Shown here piece after piece: positions 1-9,095 of a stretch of DNA of 13,659 nt (position 1 is its first letter; every line of letters starts with the position of its first letter). The DNA is from Conidiobolus incongruus B7586. Lineage: Eukaryota; Entomophthoromycota; Entomophthoromycetes; Entomophthorales; Conidiobolaceae. The notes beneath the pieces were generated by a model that made no database searches, was not told where the DNA came from, and worked only from the letters and a program-made list of their open reading frames with translations. Where the stretch lies: assembly GCA_000697335.1 (NCBI GenBank), contig JNEM01011730.1:1-13659 (forward strand), read 5' to 3'. A program made the position numbers and the translations under genes.

Positions 1-3000
1 TTTAAAAAAATCTTATTATAAAGTTAAATAAGAATTTAAATGTTATTATTAATATAAAATTAAAATTCATTAAAATGAAGTTATTTAATTTAATAAAGTA
101 TAAATATATTTTAATAAATATAATAAAAATACTAGATGTTTTAAAAAAGATATAATTTTATTCTATAATTATGATGTTAATTTTACCCAAAAATATAATA
201 ATAAGTTAATTATTATTTAAGAATATATATTATCTTTAGGTATAAAGTATCTATATAGAGCTAGTAAAAGAACTAATAATAAAATATATTTAAATATTAT
301 AAATAATTATATGAAAAAAATTATTGAATAATATAATTGAAATAAATTTAATATTATTTTCTAATAAGATAATACTTCTTATTATATTATAACTTTTATT
401 ACTAAATAACTTAAAAATAACAAGATAATAACTATAAAGTAGCCTTTTTAATTTTTTAACCCTAATTTAATTAAATACCTTTAAGATTAATTAAGAAAAG
501 TTATTAAAGTTATCTTTTAATAAAAAATTTAAATTAGGTTTAAAAATATATTTAAGAAGTATAAAACAAGATTAAACTTTGTTAATATAAAAAGTTAGTT
601 AATTTTATATCCCATAAACTTAAAGGAATCAGAATAGTTAAAGGTAGATACACTAAGTTTTAATTTTTTTTATTATTAAAAATCTACAAATTTATAGCTT
701 ATCTTAAGTAAAATTTAAAAGTTAATATTTTAACTAATTAATAACTAAATATCATCATTTAATGATTTATATTATTAATAAATATATATAACTTTAATTA
801 TTTAATTTAGGTTTATTTCATTAGATATTAATCAAGTTATTAGTAAAAATATATATATTTTTGATTTTATGACCTATTTTTATAAGTTAATATTTTAATT
901 AATTCAAAAAATTCAACTATATATATATTTAATTATTAAAAAAATCTATATTAAATAACTCAATATAAATTAATTAAAATATGAATTAATTAAATAATTA
1001 ATATAAATATAAATGATTTTAATTTAATATTTATCAGGTTATTGGCTAAAAATAAGGTTAATCAACTATTTTACTATTTTTACTATTTTACCCTTTTATT
1101 ATTAAGGGTATTTTTATTTGATTTTATATGAGGAATTATGAGAATTTGATATTTTAAAATAATAGAATTCTCATTCCTTTAAAAAAAAGGTTGAGTTTGT
1201 TTATTATTTTTAAAAATAAAAATAAAAGATATATTTCATTATTAATCTGCATGAGTATTTTGTCTAATTAATTCTTTCTAAGATTAATAAAATATAACTC
1301 TATTATAACTATGAATTATCGAAAAGCAAGGTAAATCAGAGATTAAAATAAATATAATCCTCTTTAACCAAGAGTTAACTTAAAAAATAAACAATATTTT
1401 ATTTTAATTAGCTTATATAAGTTATCCATTATTATAAAGTATTTTAAAACTATAAATATTTTTTTATTTATATACTAATATTAGATATTTTTTAATCAAA
1501 AATAAATAATATTATTTACTATATTTGGAATAATATCGTTAGAGTATTTTTATATTATAATTCCAATATAATTTAGTTTTGAAAATAATTCTTGATAATT
1601 TAATTAATATTAATTAATTTGTCAATGATTATTCAAAAAATAATTAAATAATAACATTATTAAAATAAACCTTATATTATTGGTTTGAAAAAAAAAACAA
1701 TAATTTCATCAAATTTACAAAAAAAAATTAAATAATATTATAATTATGGAATATAAAGATATTTAAGTTTTATGTTATATTAAGAATATTAAATAGTTAT
1801 TATAATTTTAACTTTAAAATATAATATAAATTGAAAATAATACAAAAATATTATTGATGTTATTTTCAAAATAACTTATTATTTATAATTCTTAAGTTTT
1901 TACTAATTATTCCATATATTTTTATTTTTGTATTTTATTTTCTTATTATTAGACTTATATCATATTACCCTCAAATTTTCCAATTTTTATCCTTATATAT
2001 AAAGAAATAATTATATTTGAATTTTAATAATTAATTTTCAAATAATATTAAAATAAGCTATATTAAAGTATTATAGATTATTATTACTAATATTTAATTA
2101 AATATAAATATAATATTTTCCAATATTAGGATAATAAAATGATCTTTAGATAATAATCAATTATAATACTTGGTTTTGATTTCTAATAAAATTTTATTCA
2201 AATAGTGAAAACATTAATTTTATGATATAATAACCTTTAAATATATTTTTAGAAATAATTTTTTCAGTCAAATTTAATTTCAAAAAGAATAAATAATTCA
2301 ATATATTCAATATTAAAAATAAAAAAAAATTAACTATTTAAATGAATTCAATAAATAAAATTAGAATATGGAATATTTCGTTTAATACATGATATTTAAT
2401 ATATATAATAATATTGATATAAGTTCTGACTTTTAAATCAATAAATAAAATATTTAGACTCTATAATATAATTAAATATTTCTTTAAATATTTTATAACA
2501 TAATTTTCTCGACATTAGAATTATTATAGTTTTGATAATAATTATAATGTCTATCTTATTTAAAAAATATTCAAATTAATGTTTGTTTTGAATATATATT
2601 CCAAATTAAGAAATAATATAAATTTGAAAATATATTTAAAACTTTATAAATCGTCCAATAAGTAAAAAAGCTAAATTTTTTATATTTTATAAAAATTATT
2701 TAAAATTATATTATTAATAAAAAAATTTGAAAATATCTAGTATTGATCGTGAATATATTCAATAACCGTTTTATATATAAAATATTAAAAAATAAAAAAT
2801 TTTATATAACTTAGATATTTTCTATCCTGTTGATAAATAATTTCTGTAATATTATATTCAGTTTTTTAAATATTACAATAGATATTTTATTATATATTTT
2901 AAGGCCTTTATTCTTTAATGTTACTTAAATTCTCTACTCACAATATATTTTAATTATTTATTAATTTCCTTTCTTCAACTGTTGTATAGTATTTGTTAGA

Positions 3001-3241
3001 TAAATTCTATAAAATTTAAATGTTTTTTATCATATGAAACATATTTAGTATATCATAGTCATTAGAATTTAAATTTTCTATTGAAATAATTAATATATGT
3101 TTATTATACTAAAATATATAAATATATAATATAATGGAATATTTAATTTATCAAAAATTTAATTAAAAAAATAATATTTTTTTATTTTATATTAAAAGTT
3201 TGATTAAATATTTAATTATTTTTATGGATTTATAAATATAT
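1..3241. other. Gene-free, extremely AT-rich tract
   Basis: By eye this stretch is well over 80% A+T, dominated by TA, AAT and TTA runs, with stops in all six frames. No open frame of useful length, RNA gene or tandem array is visible. Small imperfect inverted repeats occur, for example around 1521-1570 (ATTTGGAATAATAT facing ATATTATAATTCCAAT) and a perfect 8-bp palindrome at 1859-1875 (GTTATTTT, C, AAAATAAC). These are easily produced by chance at this composition. The tract could be an AT-rich heterochromatic block or repeats decayed beyond recognition. It ends abruptly where the GC-richer island begins at 3242. Confidence 0.7.
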
Positions 3242-3575
3242 TGTCGCGGATCGGGAGGTCCGCTCGCCTTTCAATTTTAACCGTCCGTCAAGATTCCAGA
3301 TGTAATCCACTCACAAATATCAGGAACAACCCTTGCACAATGGAAAATTCCAGACTATAGCAGAAGCTGGAGCCTCAACACATTGGCCAAGGATCAACCA
3401 CACTATAAAATAGTCACTGGACAGATATTTGCTGAGGGATCACTTCGATCAGGGCCAAGCCCTAGATCTTGCTATTTTAATAAAACTCCTCTAAAGTATC
3501 TAGTTAGCCATCTTTGGCCCGTTTCATCGAGCTCACGTGATCTTTATCGCAAGACTACTTTCCAGAAGCCTTGCA
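3242..3575 (-). mobile_element. Old solo LTR-like element, copy 1 (minus strand)
   Basis: A GC-richer island of 334 bp is set abruptly in AT-rich DNA. Read on the minus strand it starts TGCAAGG and ends CGCGACA, the TG...CA ends typical of LTRs, and ATAT lies directly outside both ends (3238-3241 and 3576-3579), compatible with a 4-bp target-site duplication. It is colinear with the plus-strand element at 6632-6965, which is exactly the same length. Matching blocks lie at these offsets from the left end: GATA at 75 in both; AGGAG at 85 versus 83; GCCCTG followed by GAAGTG at 120 versus 121; the TATTT(T)ATAGT block at 163 versus 165; and 16 of the last 28 bases agree. No internal retroelement region is attached, so it looks like a lone LTR or LTR-like unit. 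The divergence from the other copy suggests it is old. The family is probably Ty3-like or another LTR lineage, but this cannot be decided from the LTR alone. A non-autonomous DNA element is the main alternative. Confidence 0.6.
3246..3263 (-). repeat. Perfect-arm hairpin near the end of LTR copy 1
   Basis: GCGGATC, a GGGA loop and GGTCCGC form a 7-bp stem (one T-G wobble when read as RNA on the plus strand). It lies four bases inside the outer end of the element. A stem this GC-rich stands out in this window. It may be a structured LTR terminus or simply chance in a GC-richer island. The other copy does not show the same hairpin clearly at the matching place. Confidence 0.35.
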
Positions 3576-4791
3576 ATATAATATCTCAAAATGATTATCA
3601 AAATTTTATGATATTACATATATCTTTTTGTAAAAATTTCAATACAATATTGTAATATTTTCAAAAGTTTTGATATGAGATGTCATGAAGTTAAAGGTAT
3701 GTACTTTCAACAGGGTTATTGCATAATTATTTCTTTATACTTGAGATTATAGATGAAATGTATTAAATAAAACATTAACTTGATAAAAGTAAAATTAACC
3801 AACCGCTATATGATAGAAACTGACTTCAATAGTGAATAATAGCTTTATTAATATAATTGGTAATTAATATGAAATATGTATTCAAATTCAATCAAGAATA
3901 TAAATATCAATATTTTCATTTACACTCTTTGTACTTTAAGTAATACCCAATATATAATAATAAATTTGGAAAAATATATTTTAAATTTTAACATTATACT
4001 TGTATTAATATTCGAATCTTGAATTCATTCTTTATTTCATAAATTTTTAAATTTGGCGAAAAATTACTATATTAGCAATTATCGGAGTTATCAACCCAAG
4101 ATTATTTATTGAATAAAAAATATTTCTTTCTTATAACACAGCGTATTTTAAATCATAATATCAATTGAGATATATTTTAAACACAATTTTCAATCATACT
4201 GCTAATTCAGTAACAATTCAATTTTTTTATCTTCTGTCTTATAATTTAAATATCTTAGGTGTGAATTGTTAAATTAATATATTATTCTAATGTATATTTA
4301 GAGATTTATTAAACGTTAAACGTAACCAATGCAGAATCAGAAAAAAAATATGATAAATTTTAACTAAGTTATTTACTTTTTATATTTACTCAAGCAATAG
4401 GTATTAACAATTGCAATTCCAAAATAAATTTTTTAAAGAATATGAAGTGAAACTTATATTCACTTGTCCACTAAAATTTAATAATGTAAAATTATTATGA
4501 TGGATGAATTAAAGGATAATAAATCAATATAATCTGATATTTAAATATCATTTCATTAAATCAAATCAACATCAAACCAACTTTTAAAAATGAAATTTCA
4601 GCTTTACACCTATACATTTTAATATTATAACATATGGATCTAATATAAACAAAAAACCTGGATTAAGAAATTGAATTTTTAACGTTGTAGATAGAATCAA
4701 TTATAATGATATAATAAATACAACTTAACAGAACTTAAACAGATATATCTAATCCATATGAATAAATACAGAGAATTTCAAGTTTACCATT
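3576..4791. other. Intergenic, no gene seen
   Basis: Composition is less extreme than in the first 3.2 kb, roughly a quarter G+C by eye, but no ATG-started open frame of useful length is present. Short open stretches appear on both strands and none has a recognisable motif. No RNA gene, terminator or repeat array is evident. The milder composition may mean older coding or element sequence that is still decaying. Confidence 0.5.
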
Positions 4792-4908
4792 TTAATTTTT
4801 ATGCCTTATCATGGCATTTAACTCTTCTTGAGATAAATTTATTTGAATTTTCAGAGTTGGAATCGGTTGGTTCAATTCATTTAAATAATTTACACTAAAT
4901 ATATGAAT
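4792..4908 (-). pseudogene. Coding-like remnant, minus strand, unidentified
   Basis: An open stretch of 38 codons ending in TAA on the minus strand has protein-like composition, with the run NQPIPTLKIQINLSQEEL. Its amino-acid mix (P, Q, E, T spread among hydrophobics) differs from the Asn/Ile/Lys/Tyr-rich peptides that random AT-rich DNA gives here. It has no start codon and no convincing splice sites. It lies downstream, on the same strand but in another frame, of the coding-like stretch at 5147-5395, so the two may be parts of one dead gene. I recognise no family. It could be a broken host gene, a decayed transposon or chance. Confidence 0.25.
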
Positions 4909-5146
4909 TTAATTTCTTGATTGCTATGATGCAATGATTAAAACACAATCTCAACCAATATAATCATCGAATGTAATAAAATATATTAGCCGTTTGAAGT
5001 ATTTGAAACACGAGTACTTGTTAAAGTCAAGTTTAAAAAATTGTTTGATTTTAGTATAATGACAAATATAATTTGAAGCATCAATAATAGAAAAAATGAG
5101 ACATAATATTTAATCATATAAAGAGAATGCCATATATGTTATATAA

Positions 5147-5395
5147 TCAAGTGAATGCTATCCATTTCTTGGATCTACTTCGATTAAAAGTACCTTCAAT
5201 TTGGTGTACTGTGAAATCGAGTGATGGTATTTAAGTTTTTCACATGATGCCAAATTTCCTTTGTGACAATAATATCTCAATTAATAACCTTGATTTTGAA
5301 TAGTTGCCAACAATAAGAAATGCTACCATAGTTGTCATCAAAAAGGATATTACATATTTTACCCAATATTTATGATTTTTACAATATGAGTAATT
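5147..5395 (-). pseudogene. Coding-like remnant, minus strand, interrupted
   Basis: One minus-strand frame runs for 83 codons and is broken internally about twice. The first part is hydrophobic with the run MTTMVAFLIVGNYSKSRLLI; the second contains LDFTVHQIEGTFNRSRSRKW. Local base composition is richer in C and G than the surroundings. The 'EGTF-RSRS-KW-AF' pattern faintly recalls transposase-like DDE proteins, but this is an impression and not enough to name a family. No start codon context or splice signals support a live gene. The most likely reading is a decayed gene or DNA transposon fragment, with chance as the alternative. Confidence 0.3.
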
Positions 5396-6631
5396 CTAAG
5401 CAAGGTATTATCTTTTTTGGGCTGGGCTAAGTTATATAGTGTGGATTTTTTTAATCTCTTATTTTCAATATATAATATATAATGATATAATATGTAATAC
5501 AATTTCTATAATCCAAATATTCATATCAATATATTATAGCTATCTGATGAATGATAATTACCACTGCTTTTCTCATTCTCTATTCTATTATTTTATTCAA
5601 TTGATTTGAAAATATATTAGTAAACGGAAACTTTTTACTTAGAATCACTCATCCTAATTTCTATTTTTTAATAGAACTTGTTTAATTTTCTGCAATGCAC
5701 TCTTATTACTTACCTTTTAGTGAAATATATGCTCAAACTTGGTCATCACTCAATCTAATTAAGTCTCACAAAAAACATTATAATTTCTCAAATATCAATA
5801 TATTTTTAATATCAAAATATACCATTGTTGTATTTCAAAATTCATCATTCCTTCCAGTTTGATAGCTAAACCAATAATATTTCTATTTTAAGCTGGCTTT
5901 GTCAGTCTATAATTGAAGGATACTCTTTGTTCTCTTTGTTTTCTTTATTAGATTTTATCCAAACCCCATATCATTCATTGATTCAATTATTTAAACCCAA
6001 CAGTGATAAAGATGGAGAAAAGGTTTTTTTTTATTTTTGGATATTCTGCTACGACGCCTCAACAGTAAGTTTTCAAACCTACAGTCCTGATACGTTAAAG
6101 AGCAGGATTAATAAATAATTTACTAAATCATATTTTGAGTACTTTTCTAACTATGTTCTTTATTTATAAAACTTAATATAAAAACACAACACCATCTTAA
6201 AACCTTGGAATATACCAGTTGAATTTTTGATCAGTTAAATCAAAATGGTATAATATAACAAATATCTATAATATCTTTAGAATTTGAAAAAAAAGATATG
6301 CTTTTATGATTTCAGCATAAATTTTATATCTTATTGTTACTATTAGCCTATAGTAATATTATCAATGAGAGCTTTTTAAATTAAACTAAATCAAATAAAT
6401 TTATAAAACTTCATAATTAACTATATACTTTAGTTTATGAATAAATTGATTCAAAAGGAGTATATAAAAAATGATTATATGTTGATTTAAAAGCTGAATT
6501 AAATTAAAATTGTTACATTTTTTATATTTTGTATCAATAATTAAAAATTTTTCAAAGTTATAAAATTTGAATAATATTATATTAATTTTTAAAAAAGGAA
6601 TAATTCAATTAAAAAATCAAATATATTATAT
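5396..6631. other. Intergenic, with one exon-like stretch
   Basis: There is no intact gene. The only part that looks coding is the plus-strand open stretch around 5870-6118, described separately. The rest is AT-rich sequence with short poly-A and poly-T runs. The segment 6200-6631, just before the second LTR, is particularly AT-rich and empty. No RNA gene was seen. Confidence 0.5.
5952..6064 (+). other. Possible orphan exon between good splice signals
   Basis: This 113-bp segment follows a pyrimidine-rich acceptor (TTTTCTTTATTAG ending at 5951) and is followed directly by a consensus donor, GTAAGT, at 6065-6070. The frame that is open throughout runs from 5870 to a stop at 6116-6118 and contains runs such as FIQTPYHSLIQLFKPNSDKD. 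There is no ATG anywhere in that frame, so the stretch cannot be a gene by itself. No partner exons were found upstream or downstream. It may be a surviving exon of a dead gene, an exon of a gene with very small exons that I cannot assemble, or chance. Confidence 0.22.
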
Positions 6632-6965
6632 TGTCACTGGCTGAGTAGTCAAGTGTCTAATAACTTTCAAGTAAATAGTCGTCTTCCCGGACGGCGCCTT
6701 TTAGGTGATATAAAAGGAGTAGTTTATCGTTTAATCTGGATTGTTGCGCAGTGCCCTGGGAAGTGGACCAACATGACAACTTGGTTGCAGTCAGCATATT
6801 TATAGTTTGTTTGATGTGTCTTCCCAGCGTACGAGCGGCAAGTCGGATGGAGCGATTGATTGCATTGCTCGGGTGTATTTTCTGGCCACGTTATAGGTGG
6901 ATCTGTGACGAGGTTGTCGAATGAACTGAATTATTCAGGTCGAACTGGTCTTCCTGCTCGTGACA
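6632..6965 (+). mobile_element. Old solo LTR-like element, copy 2 (plus strand)
   Basis: A 334-bp island of nearly balanced composition sits in AT-rich DNA. It begins TGTCAC and ends GTGACA, giving LTR-type TG...CA ends with a 6-bp inverted terminal match. ATAT lies immediately outside both ends (6628-6631 and 6966-6969), compatible with a 4-bp target-site duplication. A TATA-like box, TATAAAAG, lies at 6709-6716. No protein-coding capacity and no adjoining retroelement interior are present, so it looks like a solo LTR. It is a diverged relative of the minus-strand element at 3242-3575, with the same length and colinear blocks. It lies 424 bp upstream of the transcription factor start codon and in the same orientation. 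The LTR family cannot be fixed from this sequence, and a non-autonomous DNA element is less likely but possible. Confidence 0.65.
6709..6716 (+). promoter_or_regulatory. TATA-like box inside LTR copy 2
   Basis: TATAAAAG in a GC-richer context, about 77 bases from the element's left end, is the expected kind of LTR core promoter signal. The matching place in copy 1 (about 3490-3500, minus strand) keeps the flanking GATA and AGGAG, but its TATA core is not conserved. Confidence 0.4.
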
Positions 6966-7389
6966 ATATATTCAAAAATTCAAAAGAAATTTATTGGTAA
7001 AATTACTCAAAACCGAACTCGCAAAAAAAAATCAAATACAGTAATATAATAAATAATAAATGAAACATATTGATAAAATGTATTTTTTGATTTAGTATTA
7101 AATTATTTATATTAATATCACCTTAATTTTAAATAAGCCCAGAGAGTTAAAATATTCATATTATTAAATATAACATTTGCTGATATAAAATATTTAATAT
7201 CTTCCTATTCCACTCAAATCAATATATTTTCATTTACTGTGAAAACAAAAAAATCCATAGGTAACAAATTACAGGAAAATAACTTGGAATAGAGCGAAAA
7301 TACCTGTATATATACCCACCTATTACATCTTGATATCTGTGCAAGTATATTGAATTTCTATAATTTTCAATATTGTTAAAATAAGGAAA
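6966..7389 (+). other. Upstream region of the transcription factor gene
   Basis: This 424-bp AT-rich interval between LTR copy 2 and the start codon holds the gene's own TATA-like element at 7307-7314. A long minus-strand open frame (7323-7556) covers part of it and runs into exon 1, but it is antisense to the zinc-cluster exon and has no recognisable domain. No other regulatory motif can be supported by eye. Confidence 0.5.
7307..7314 (+). promoter_or_regulatory. Candidate TATA box of the transcription factor gene
   Basis: TATATATA is flanked by the GC-bearing bases ACCTG and CCCACC, so it stands out from the general AT background. It lies 76-83 bases upstream of the start codon, a normal distance for a fungal core promoter with a short leader. 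The transcription start cannot be located from sequence. Confidence 0.4.
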
Positions 7390-9014
7390 ATGAATAATGA
7401 ATTGAGTTTATTAAATTTTTCAAATGTTGTATGTGACCGCTGTAAATATTGTAAGAAGAAATGTGACAGACGTTTACCAAGTTGCATACGGTGTTTAAAC
7501 TTTGGATCAAAATGTATATATAATACCAATGCAAAGATCAAATATTCTAAATACATGAACCAAAATATGATTTTAACTAGTCTATTAAAGATAAATAATT
7601 TTGAGTATAAAACTACAAATATGGATGGAATAAATGGTAATATTCTACAAATGATCTATAACAAATATTACTAATTTTATTTTTATTAGATCCAAAAATG
7701 ACTTCTAGTTCATTTATGCAATATCATGAAGTGAAACATAAACCTATACAAATACAAGTTTTCACTTTTGCTATTGATCAAAATAACCAAAATGGGCTGT
7801 ATTTAGAGTTTAAATTAATTAATGTTAAAAACAGAGCACATTACAATCATTTAATGAATGCAATTCAAAACAATTTAAGTCGAGCATCCATGTATAAAGC
7901 TAATACATCCTTATCCTCACAATACTCACAATATAACGAATTTCATATTACGATATTTAACCCTTCGTTTTGGGATGAATTGATTCATCTGTATTTCAAG
8001 AATTGGTCTCCTTTCATTCATATTCCAAGCCCTCGAATTTATACTGAATATATGAATTCTACTTTTTTAACTACGATGATCCAATGGGCAGGATACCAAT
8101 TTCGATCAGTGCAACCTTCAAACGTAACAAAGTATATCAACTCGTTGGGTTATTTGAAACTGAAGCAACATTTGTTTAAACCCAGTCTCAATAATCTGTG
8201 CGGTTTAATTATCGGTTATAACGTAATTCGGAGCGCTGGGGGAAGAGAAGAGAGCATTGCATTATACAATCATATAACTAGAATGGCCATTATGCTTGGT
8301 GTTCATATTGATAATGTACACTTCTCTGAACCAATTCAATACCTGAGAACATCACTTTGGTATTCTGTGATATATGCAAATACTTTTTCTCAATATATGG
8401 CCGAGTTTCCAAATTTTCTTCCGAATGGTTTAATCCCAATAAAGAAGCTTGATTACCGGTGGCATCTCCCCAACAAACAGTGTTATGGTGATTATTATGA
8501 AGAAGAATTATGTACACTTCAAGCCAAACTCTTAACCTCTGGGATGCTAGTTGTTAATTACGGATTCGTACTTCTTGTACATCCTGCATTGAATTCTCAC
8601 GGCGTTCCTTTCGACAGTTTATACCCTCAACTAAACACAATGTACAATCAAATTTTGACACATATTAATAACATCTACAGCACATTTTATAAAGAATATC
8701 CAGAATATACTGAGATAATAAAACAGGATCATCAAATACAGTTAAAGAGGATAAAGACGACTGAAATATTAATTAATAGGCTACTCTACGAATTCAACGA
8801 AAGCACAGATTCTGACCATCCAACTGATCCCATTGATTCACAAGAAACATATCCTGAGGATGATTTATTTGATTATAGCACCATACTTCCAGGTATGATA
8901 GGTATTTCAAGTACTTATGCTGACTATATGGGCGAAAGAGTAAAAAAATCTCATTGTTCAAAATCTATATCTGTGGACTTTTCGGTATTTGAATCTTTAG
9001 CATCTAATATATGA
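7390..9014 (+). CDS. Zn2Cys6 (Gal4-type) fungal transcription factor, two exons
   Basis: This encodes a nuclear, sequence-specific DNA-binding regulator. Coding exons are 7390-7636 and 7690-9014; removing the 53-bp intron keeps the frame and gives 523 residues. The ATG is the first in frame after a TGA at 7351 and has A at -3. Residues 15-42 hold a perfect zinc cluster: C15-x2-C18-x6-C25-x6-C32-x2-C35-x6-C42, with basic KKK before C25 and the usual proline (P30) before C32. In this family the six cysteines bind two zinc ions and contact CGG-type half sites. An extra cysteine, C21, sits in the first loop. Residues about 172-328 resemble the fungal transcription factor regulatory (MHR) domain, with FNPSFWDELIHLYF, RMAIMLGVHID (about 280-290) and SLWYSVIYANTFSQYMAEFP near its end. 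Residues about 452-477 are rich in D, E, S, T and P, a possible activation segment. No coiled-coil dimerisation region is obvious. Length is at the short end for the class. Composition is clearly less AT-rich than the flanks, supporting a maintained gene. The target pathway is unknown and no neighbour hints at it. Confidence 0.9.
7637..7689 (+). other. Phase-1 intron (53 bp) in the transcription factor gene
   Basis: The donor is GTAATA after ...AATG, the branch site is TACTAA at 7669-7674, and the acceptor ATTTTTATTAG ends at 7689. Splicing joins the G of exon 1 to AT of exon 2, giving Asp-Pro-Lys before the methionine at 7698. The intron is not a multiple of three, and its branch site contains a TAA in the exon 1 frame. 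An unspliced message would therefore encode a 94-residue protein with the zinc cluster only. Evidence is sequence-based but strong: without splicing, the zinc cluster and the regulatory domain are in different frames. Confidence 0.88.
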
Positions 9015-9089
9015 TAAAATATTAATTGCATATAAATTTGTTTCAATTAATAAGAGAAGTATTATTTTTGAATTTTTCTTTTTTTTGCT

Positions 9090-9095
9090 ATTAAA
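9090..9095 (+). terminator. Possible polyadenylation signal (ATTAAA)
   Basis: ATTAAA follows a T-rich run about 75 bases after the stop codon, a plausible place for 3' end formation of the transcription factor mRNA. At this AT content such hexamers are common, so the call is weak. Confidence 0.25.

Noticed and set aside
600-1260. Faint protein-like phrases in the left AT-rich tract
   Set aside because: Some frames give short runs recalling retroelement polymerase text, but they are too short, too AT-biased and too scattered to name any family.
3246-3263. Helitron-type terminal hairpin
   Set aside because: There is a hairpin near one element end, but the CTRR terminus expected after a Helitron hairpin is absent and the TG...CA ends with flanking ATAT fit an LTR better.
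3281-3655. Open plus-strand frame across the first GC island
   Set aside because: It is open only because the island is GC-richer, has no ATG in a sensible place, and runs past the element's boundary at 3575 into plain AT-rich DNA. The related copy at 6632-6965 does not keep a matching frame. I treat it as incidental to the LTR-like element.
6638-6730. tRNA-like sequence in the second GC island (GGCTGAGTAGTC followed by a TTCCCGGACGG run)
   Set aside because: The phrases recall tRNA D-arm or leucine/serine-type sequence, but no acceptor stem or TTC-arm can be paired, and the stretch is within the LTR-like unit.
7323-7556. Minus-strand 77-codon ORF
   Set aside because: It is antisense to the promoter and the zinc-cluster exon of the transcription factor gene, with no recognisable domain; it is a shadow of a conserved coding region.
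7390-7674. Zinc-cluster ORF as a separate 94-residue protein
   Set aside because: The last 12 codons lie in a well-formed intron and the stop falls in its branch site. Splicing gives a normal Zn2Cys6 regulator with both domains, so two separate genes are unlikely.
8290-8517. Minus-strand 75-codon ORF
   Set aside because: It lies entirely within exon 2 of the transcription factor on the opposite strand and shows no independent coding evidence.
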